Source of the DNA: Lasiosphaeris hirsuta
Taxonomy: Eukaryota; Ascomycota; Sordariomycetes; Sordariales; Lasiosphaeriaceae
Direction: 5' to 3'
Assembly (NCBI GenBank): GCA_030549175.1
Contig: JAUKUA010000007.1
Location: 2,170,001 to 2,234,000, forward strand
Length of the DNA: 64,000 bases
Below are positions 57,505 through 64,000 of this stretch, piece after piece. Each line of letters opens with the position of its first letter. Within the stretch, counting starts at the first letter, position 1. The translations under genes were made by a program, and so were the position numbers. The notes below the pieces were generated by a model. It did not search any database. It saw nothing but the letters and a program-made list of their open reading frames with translations, and was not told the origin of the DNA.

Positions 57505-59101
57505 CTCTTGTGAGGAGCTGGCGGAGAGACGACGGGGCTTGGCGTATGGAGTGGTTGAGGCTCCACACAAATACGCAGTCAACTAACTCGTTCTGCGTCA
57601 TGTCCACAAACATTCGCGACTGCCCGGCACTGCTAGCGCAAACGAACGAGGAGAGGGAGAAAGACAGCCCGAGAACGTTTCTACACGACACGGCAAGCCG
57701 TCAGGGGAAGGACGTTCGACTCATCTGCATTTCAACCGAGCGTTTGAGAGGGGAAAAGGAGTACGGAGAAGGTGGGAAAGGAGTCCGGGGTGAGGAAAGG
57801 AAGGGGAAAACATTTTCGGCGCCACAACAAATCATCCATTGCCATTTTACGCACAACACAATCCTCACGCACTCGCACGATACAGACACAACTACATACA
57901 CTTACACGATCACACTTGCTTTATTTTTTATTTTATTTTTTCCTGGTTCACGACGGCACGGCATATGCATCAGCGATGGGGCATAAGGTACGGGGGACTT
58001 GATGATGATGGGAAATGGTTGGGAATGGAACACGGAATTGGCAAAGGGACGGGCCGGGTTGGAATCGGATGATCATTGCTACTTATTTGCGTTGGAACAA
58101 GCCTGCTTTTTTTCTCCTTCTTCTTCTTCTTCTTCTTTACTGGGTGTTGGACACCCGGATTTCTGTGCCCTTTTCTTCGTCTTCGGGCTGTTTACTTTTT
58201 TCCCAGAAATGTCTTCATGAACCTTTTTATTTTTTATTCTTATCCTTGACTCTTTTCCATCACCGCCATATCAAGAGACGGTTTCCGGAATTACAAACTA
58301 ACTGATAGAGATGGAATCGAAATGACAGAAAACAAATACGGATAGGAGAGAGCAGACAGGAAGACAGATATCATGTTCACATTCTTGTTGTTATTTTTAG
58401 TCACAAAATCTTCTTTATTTATCCGTCTTTTTATTCTACTTCCTTTTTTTTTTTCCTTTCTCCAACGGCAAGACAAGAAGAAAAAAAGGGCTACGGCGGT
58501 GGAGTATCAGAGAAAAGGAGAGAGAAATGCAACGATGTTCTCCGAATCTGTAGGCTCCTTGTGTCTAAGAGAGCCATCACAGAAAGGGGGGACAGAGAGA
58601 GTGGAGTTACGGAGTTCACTTTTGCCATGGTGGAAAGAGAGAGAGAAAAGAGATAGAGGGCGGGAGTTTGGGAGTTCTAGGCAGCAGGCGCAAGTTGAGA
58701 AACGGCATCTTCCAAGTTTGAATGTTGGTGTTTGAGCCGGTGTTGGGTGTTGGGGAGTCGGACTTTGGGACAGGGGGGGGTGAAAGGGAAGGGGGCGGCG
58801 AAAATCATGACAAAGACAGAATCGGACGAGTGGCAGGTATTGGCATTTTCCCCCGGAGGCGGTGAAACAAATTATTGGGAAGGGATGATCACTTTTTTTG
58901 TTGACGTTGGTTGTTGATAGGTGACCCAAGTGTGACTGTGACAGTCCAATGTTTATGATAGACAGAAAGAAGCGAGCCAAACCATTAGACACCGCCAAAA
59001 GCAAAACCGGTCCAGTCACGCTAGTGGGAAACTTGACGGGGATCCTTTGGCCGTAGCCAGTTGCGACCAGTTGTAGCGATATTGGCTTGCTACATTTTAT
59101 T
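57505..59101. other. Convergent intergenic region
   Basis: Contains the 3' ends of the Myb gene (T-rich block at 57915-57945) and, on the other strand, of TRM9. A TTC microsatellite lies at about 58116-58137 and a purine-rich stretch at 58500-58680. No gene supported. Confidence 0.5.
58116..58137. repeat. TTC trinucleotide microsatellite
   Basis: About seven TTC/CTT units in a pyrimidine-rich 3' flank. Confidence 0.9.
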
Positions 59102-60181
59102 TCATTTCTCGGACTGTGACGGCGGAGCTTCATTGGCAGCCACGGTCCACCAGTTGTCTCTCTCGTAGCCGCTGGTGATGACTACACCCCCAGCTGCCAA
59201 CACATCCTCCTCCAGCTCACCTTTGCGGTATAGGTGGTAGTAGCGCTGGAAGACGACGGGGTCGGTGTGGCCCACACCCCCCGTACCTGCTGCTGGCCCA
59301 TCCCCTGCCGGCATCGTGGGTGCCGGCGGCTCACCGCTCTTATTGGCGACAACCGCGTCCTGTTTGGCCGTTGTCGGGTTATCGAGGCCTCTCCTTAGAG
59401 TCCGAGACTGCTGCGTCTGACTCGTACTCTTGAGGACCCAGGGCACTAGCAGATCCTGCTCGCCGCCCTCGTCCCAACCACGCCGGCTGTTTCCTTGTTC
59501 CAACGCCCAGACGTACACCAATACCTGACCGCTCGGGGCCTCTCCGGTCTTGACACATCTCAAGAGCTGTCGTATCGCCTCCTGCCGCCTCGCCCGCGTT
59601 GACAGGTGGTGAACCACGGCCACGCATATGGCGAAGTCGACAGCGCGGTCGCGGAAGGGAAGCGAGAGCCCGTCGGCCACGAGAACGTCTGATATCGCCG
59701 CTCCGCTTTCGTGGCTGAACTCCACGCCGCTGCCGGCGGCAGCGTTAGTGGTGGTGGTGGCAGCAACAGCAGCGTCTGGCTTGGCCGCCTCGCCTCGCTT
59801 CTTGGTTGCAGGCTGCTGTGCGCCCCCTACTTCCTCTGAGCGGCCGAGGCGGCTCCTCGCAAGCGCGACGAGCGCGGCACTCCTGTCAGAGCCCAGCATG
59901 AATACAGCAGGGTTCTCGCGCAGGTACTTGCCGTTGCCACAGCCGACATCTAGCCCTACAGACCCCGGGTGTTGGGCTTGCAGGAACGAGGCGACTGCAG
60001 GCCAGGGCTTGTGGCGCGTGGCCGAAAAGTGCGGCGCGATGGCTTCGTACACGCCATGGACATGGGTACGTTCGTAAGCCTCTGCTTCTACCTCTGCTTG
60101 TGCGTCATGGCCCGGGGCGGCAGCGGCGGCGGCTAGCTTGGCCACGGCGGGAGCCGCTGACGAAGATGGCAGAGACGTCAT
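59102..60181 (-). CDS. TRM9: tRNA wobble-uridine carboxymethyl methyltransferase Trm9
   Basis: SAM-dependent enzyme that completes mcm5U/mcm5s2U at position 34 of certain tRNAs, normally with the Trm112 partner. Single exon, 359 aa. YERTHVHGVYEAIAPHFSAT and RHKPWP near the N-terminus and the SAM-binding motif DVGCGNG at 78-84 are diagnostic; VFMLGSDRS, VADGLSLPFRDRAVD and AVVHHLST follow in normal order, and QRYYHLYRKGELEEDV and GYERDNWWTV complete the fold. Two low-complexity inserts are unusual: an Ala/Thr/Lys-rich one at about 120-155 and a Gly/Pro/Ala-rich one at about 275-310. The N-terminus also has an Ala run. No AlkB or RRM domain is present, as expected outside animals. The frame upstream of the ATG at 60181 begins with GTG, so 60181 is the first ATG. 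Confidence 0.95.
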   Translation of the reverse strand: MTSLPSSSAAPAVAKLAAAAAAPGHDAQAEVEAEAYERTHVHGVYEAIAPHFSATRHKPWPAVASFLQAQHPGSVGLDVGCGNGKYLRENPAVFMLGSDRSAALVALARSRLGRSEEVGGAQQPATKKRGEAAKPDAAVAATTTTNAAAGSGVEFSHESGAAISDVLVADGLSLPFRDRAVDFAICVAVVHHLSTRARRQEAIRQLLRCVKTGEAPSGQVLVYVWALEQGNSRRGWDEGGEQDLLVPWVLKSTSQTQQSRTLRRGLDNPTTAKQDAVVANKSGEPPAPTMPAGDGPAAGTGGVGHTDPVVFQRYYHLYRKGELEEDVLAAGGVVITSGYERDNWWTVAANEAPPSQSEK

Positions 60182-62352
60182 CACTCAGCTGGCAGGCAAG
60201 GTTCCAGCAGGACAGGGAGGGCTGGGAAAGGTAGGGCTTGGGGGTGACGGGAGATCGGGCAGAAGAAGGTGAATGGTGAGACAAGTCGTTCCAAGACTGA
60301 GCGGAGGAACCGACATACACTGCGTGACTCGGCTTGGCTGGGGCCCAACTTGGCGCAGCAGAACGACACTTTTTCTTTCTTGTTCTGTACTGTCCTAGCC
60401 TTAGTTCCCTTTTCTCATCGACCCCCCCCCTCTCTTGTGTGACAAGAGGTCAGGTAGAGAGGTACGTAGTTGGGATGGAATGGGCAGAATAGGGCCGAAG
60501 TGATTGGCTGGGCACCGTTACTTGACGGTCAGGCCGCAGAGCCAGCACCATCAACACGCTGGACACCATACACCACACACCACACACCACAGGACATCGC
60601 ACGACGAGCCTGAGGCAAGGAAACACACCGCACCCCGCGGCTGCGGTACGCTGCGGGCTAGGGGGGAACTCTGCTCTTTTTTTTTTCTCTCTTGCGAGAT
60701 AGACGCAGAAAGAGACGAAGGGAGACGCGGACGTAGATGCGGACGCGCACGACTCAGACGGGGATGTCTTGACCGCTGGTTCAGGTTGGCAGGCAAGAGG
60801 TCAGCAGCAGAGAGCAGCTAAGCCGAACGGATGAGCGGAGTTGATCGTGATTGTGCGCCTAGAGTTGCATATTGCAGGTTGCAGGACAATTGAAATGCAG
60901 ACCAGAGCGAGTTGCAGAACGAGTCGCAGCACGAGGTGCAGACGCACTTGGCGGCTGGTAATGCAGACGCGAAGGCTTGAAGCTCGCCTTCCACTGCATG
61001 TACGTCTGCTGTGTATGTTGTGTCGTGTGTTCGGTCAGGGCTGAGAAATGGTAGCGGTGGCACGAACGGTGGGGTGAAGCATGAGAGAGTGAGAGGAGGG
61101 AAGGGTGGGCCAAGACAAGATGCAGAAACGAATGCAGACGAGTGAGGAAATTGTAGACACACACCTCACTTGCTGGGTTCAGGGAAGGTCCAGGGAAGCC
61201 CCAGGGAAAGGTGAGAGAGAGAGAACTTTCAGACGTGCATATGTCGGCCCTGTTGCGCATTCGGAGCCTAGCACCCGGGCAGGACGGAGCTTCTCTTGGG
61301 GCAGGCTGCAGAGAATGAGAGGAGAGGAGAGGAGTATGGAGGTTACGATGAAGTTGAAGAACGAGCTGAGGAGGGGGGGAAGCTTGACGTGACTTGGCGG
61401 GGTAGCTGCCGCCACCCCCGTCCAAGCGTCCAAACGTCCAAACGTGCTAAGTGCACCTAGTAGTCACGAGCCTTACGGCACCTGCCACAACGACTTTTAA
61501 TCACATTGTTTTTTTACCAGCCATTTATCTGCTCTTTATTTTTGGGGGCCTCCCTGGTGCCTGCCCGATATGTCCCAATATCCCAACGTCACAACGGCGG
61601 CCCAGGCACACTGTGACGACCGTGTCAATCAGCTGAGGGCTCGAACCCGTTTGGAGAGCCTTGGGCGTCGGATTGCCGGATTGTCTGCATCACAATGAGC
61701 TGGCGGGGCAGGGCTTGCACCAGGGATCTGGGTTCGAGCAAGTCGGTCTTGGCACGGCGTGGATGGCGTGGAGGGCGTGGATGGGGGCACGGGAGAGTGG
61801 TGATGGTTGGTCTGGGGGTTACGCAAGGGCCGAGGCTTCTCTGCAGAGAAGGCCCAGAGGGAAACAATTAAAAACGACATGCTCCCTAGCCGCGAGAAAT
61901 ATCATTTAGCACATTCAAGTCGATACGTTGGTGGTTGCACAGGCTGCCGTGTGCCACAGCAGGCCCCATGTCTCTGGTGGAGAGAGGGGTGGCCCGAATG
62001 AGACGAATGAGACGAGCGCGAACGGCAACAGATCTTGGTTGGCTGAGCCAGGGGCTGAGATCGAATTTCCCAGGCTGGATAACCCTGGGTAAACTGGAAA
62101 TTCTCCGACCAAATTTCAACGACCGCCTTCTTGTCTCTCTTTCTGATTCTTTTCTGTGAAACCTCGCCTAAAACATCCTCTCGCCTCAACTGCCGATGTC
62201 TCGAGGCCAAAGTTCCTCACGTCAAAGGTCGCACGATTGTGTGTGCTGCTCCGGCTGGAGAATACAGCCCATGACCGTTAGAGTCACCGCACCGCAGCAG
62301 CTGGACGCCATTGAGGCCGAACCCGGCGAGCGCAGCGCGGCAAACTCGGCCA
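60182..62352. other. Intergenic, no supported gene
   Basis: The proximal part is the TRM9 promoter. It includes C9 at 60422-60430, CACACCACA-type repeats (about 60565-60592) and a T9 tract near 60680. GAGAGGA purine repeats lie at 61314-61336. Several 60-190 codon frames are compositional shadows. Confidence 0.45.
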
Positions 62353-63684
62353 TCATCTCTTGCCCGTGTTGAGCGCGCCCTGAGCATCGTAGACGTCGCT
62401 TGTGATCAGCTCGGGATACGTCACGCCGCCTTGCCTCAGCGCCTCCTCCATCACCTCCATGATCACGATGCTCTCGCTCCATGGCAGTGTCTCGCTCTCG
62501 ACCTTTCCGTCGCGCAGACAGCGCGCGCACTCGTCCGCCTCCCAGAACATGCCGTGGCCCCAGTTTCGCTCGGGGTCCTTCGGGATCGGGCAGTCAACCA
62601 CTTCGATCTCGCCCCCGCCGTCCTTGTTGATGACCTTGTACTGCAGGGGTCGGTACGCCGGGCCCATGACCTGAATCTCGCCGCTGGACCCCTGGATTCG
62701 GATCGCAGGACCGCCGCTGTTGAGCCCATCAACATCCGTCCCGACGCGGAGCGAAGTGAGAGCAATGCCCTGGCTCTTGTGCTTGGGGAATTGCACGATT
62801 ATGCTGGTTGTCTCGTCGGCCCCTGTGTGGTACTTGTTTATGGCCGCCACCACCTTGGGCGCCTCCTTATCCTCCTCGGGCTGCAGGTGATACAGTGTCT
62901 GGAAGACCCACGTCAGGGAGTAGATGCCGAGATCCAGAAGGGCGCCGCCCGCTAGGTCTACATTGATCATGCGATGCGAATCATCGAAGTCAACCTTGCC
63001 CTCTGGCGCATCCCTACCGACCGACAGGTCGGCTGATCACGGCGACACGGTCAGCGACGAGCCGGCAGATAAAAGGATGCGACTTACCAACAACACGGTA
63101 CACATTGCCAATGGCGCCGGACGACACAAGCTCGCGCACCTTGATGCTAATTGGAAAGTAGCGCGTCCATACGGCCTCCATGAAGAAGACGCCCTTCGCC
63201 CGGGCAGTCTCAACGAGCTGGCGGGCCTGGGCAGCTGTCACAGTCAGGGCCTTTTCGCAGAGCACATTCTTGCCGGCCGAGATGGCGAGCATGGCGTTTT
63301 GGAAGTGATGACTGTGGGGGGTGGCCACGTAGACAATGTCGACGTCGGGGTCAGCCACCAGCTCGTGGTACGACCCATAGGCCTTGGTCGTACTCGCGGC
63401 GCCGACCTTTTCGAGGAAGCTTGCGGCCCGATCCTTGGCGGTCGACGAGGCCGCGGCGACGACCTGGTGGCGCACATCGTGCACGCCTCGCGTCACGGGG
63501 TTGGTTAGGAGGTCCTTGGTGAACACTGCGCTATGCGTGAGCTTCCAGCTCCTGCTGTGCTACGAGTTGTGCTACGAGCTGTGCTACGAAAACGATGGGA
63601 GCGATTGAGGGGGTGCTCACTCTCCGCAATCCAGCCCGTGGCCATGATGCCCCACTTGACCGTAAAGGGGGCTGTTGAAGCCAT
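62353..63684 (-). CDS. NADP-dependent Gfo/Idh/MocA oxidoreductase (dihydrodiol / D-xylose 1-dehydrogenase type)
   Basis: Predicted to oxidise an aldose such as D-xylose, or a trans-dihydrodiol, with NADP+. Exons on the minus strand are 63684-63621, 63525-63088 and 63032-62353, giving 393 aa, typical for the family. The N-terminal Rossmann motif is WGIMATGWIAE (about 11-21). EKAL at about 112-115 holds the conserved catalytic Lys, and VATPHSHHFQNAM, FFMEAVWTRYFP and DLAGGALLDLGIYSLTWVFQ are strong family signatures. Intron 1 (63620-63526) has a GTGAGC donor and contains a 12-base triplicate repeat; intron 2 (63087-63033) has GTAAGT and GATCAG, and the join restores VVADLSVG. The exact substrate cannot be read from sequence. 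Confidence 0.94.
63555..63590. repeat. Triplicated 12-base repeat inside an intron
   Basis: Three near-identical units of CTGTGCTACGAG fill the middle of intron 1 of the oxidoreductase gene. On the coding strand each unit adds TAG or CACAG acceptor-like words. Confidence 0.9.
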
Positions 63685-64000
63685 GGCTGCGATTGCAATG
63701 TGCCCTGGAAGTGCGCTGTGATTTGGTCTCAGGTAAGGAAGGGTAGTTACAAAATCAGGTATGTGGTGAGAATGTGCTGGCGAGAGAACTCGCCCCGTCA
63801 CAGCGGCGGGTGTCGGGTTCGGTCCTTCCTTATAAGGTAGGTAGTCGTAGCACCTCCCGTCTCCAACCTAACCCCTCTGCGCCTCTACCCCTCCTCGGCG
63901 GGGAGCATTGAGGGGCCCGCCGCCAGCGGCGTTGCGGGTAAAACGCCGAAACAACGGCCAAGCAGACACGAAAAGTCGGCAACTCTTCCGAAACCCAGGA
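63685..64000. other. Promoter-side flank of the oxidoreductase gene
   Basis: Upstream sequence of the minus-strand oxidoreductase gene. It contains a GGTAGGTAG word at 63836-63844 and a CTAACCCC word near 63869. No gene is seen before the window ends. Confidence 0.4.

Noticed and set aside
24528..60181. TAD3 and TRM9 as a linked tRNA-modification cluster
   Set aside because: They are about 34 kb apart with unrelated genes between; co-occurrence is most simply chance.
61620..61700. tRNA-like B box on the minus strand (GGTTCGAGCCC)
   Set aside because: Only part of a T stem can form; no acceptor or anticodon stems found.
1..64000. CRISPR array, secondary-metabolite cluster or intact transposon
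   Set aside because: No spaced direct repeats, no backbone biosynthetic enzyme and no transposase or reverse-transcriptase motifs were seen.

Overview
This window is nuclear DNA of a filamentous ascomycete (Pezizomycotina, most likely a Sordariomycete). The evidence is the gene set (velvet factor VeA, an Mga2/Spt23-type membrane-tethered activator, an Nha1/Sod2-type antiporter, a bifunctional PFK-2/FBPase-2), the short spliceosomal introns (mostly 53-140 nt, GTAAGT/GTATGT donors, CTAAC- or CTGAC-like branch sites, CAG/TAG acceptors), and wide intergenic spaces. No bacterial, viral, CRISPR or intact transposon signature was seen. Exon structures were worked out by hand from reading-frame continuity and splice signals; the inferred proteins are given per gene.

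Layout. 0-4.9 kb: long non-coding leader of veA with a likely 5'UTR intron that removes an overlapping upstream ORF. 4.9-6.6 kb: veA (+). 7.7-9.6 kb: an unrecognised 639-aa disordered protein (+). 10.9-15.1 kb: MGA2-like TIG/ankyrin activator with a C-terminal membrane anchor (-). 17.3-19.2 kb: Na+/H+ antiporter (-). 19.2-24.5 kb: mostly empty, with one weak candidate for a small membrane protein. 24.5-25.8 kb: TAD3, the tRNA A34 deaminase subunit (-). 28.9-31.5 kb: PFK-2/FBPase-2 (+). 32.8-35.0 kb: a ten-exon polytopic membrane protein, including an apparent GC-AG intron (-). 39.0-41.2 kb: a damaged membrane-protein gene with several frame changes and a 23-base poly-C tract, followed by unassigned coding-like exons (-). 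43.4-45.1 kb: a PA-TM-RING-like ubiquitin ligase (-). 47.6-48.8 kb: tubulin cofactor B (-). 48.8-55.9 kb: about 7 kb without a convincing gene, rich in homopolymer tracts. 55.9-57.5 kb: Myb/SANT protein (+). 59.1-60.2 kb: TRM9 wobble-uridine methyltransferase (-). 62.4-63.7 kb: Gfo/Idh/MocA oxidoreductase of the dihydrodiol/D-xylose dehydrogenase type (-).

The genes do not form a pathway or a secondary-metabolite cluster; they look like an ordinary housekeeping and regulatory neighbourhood. Themes are transcription control (VeA, Mga2, Myb), tRNA position-34 modification (Tad3, Trm9), glycolytic control, ion homeostasis and protein or tubulin quality control. I found no clearly new biological system. 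The most interesting points are the splicing-dependent membrane anchor of the Mga2 homologue, the veA leader, the frame-shifted gene at 40 kb, the apparent GC-AG intron, and the many long C/G homopolymers.
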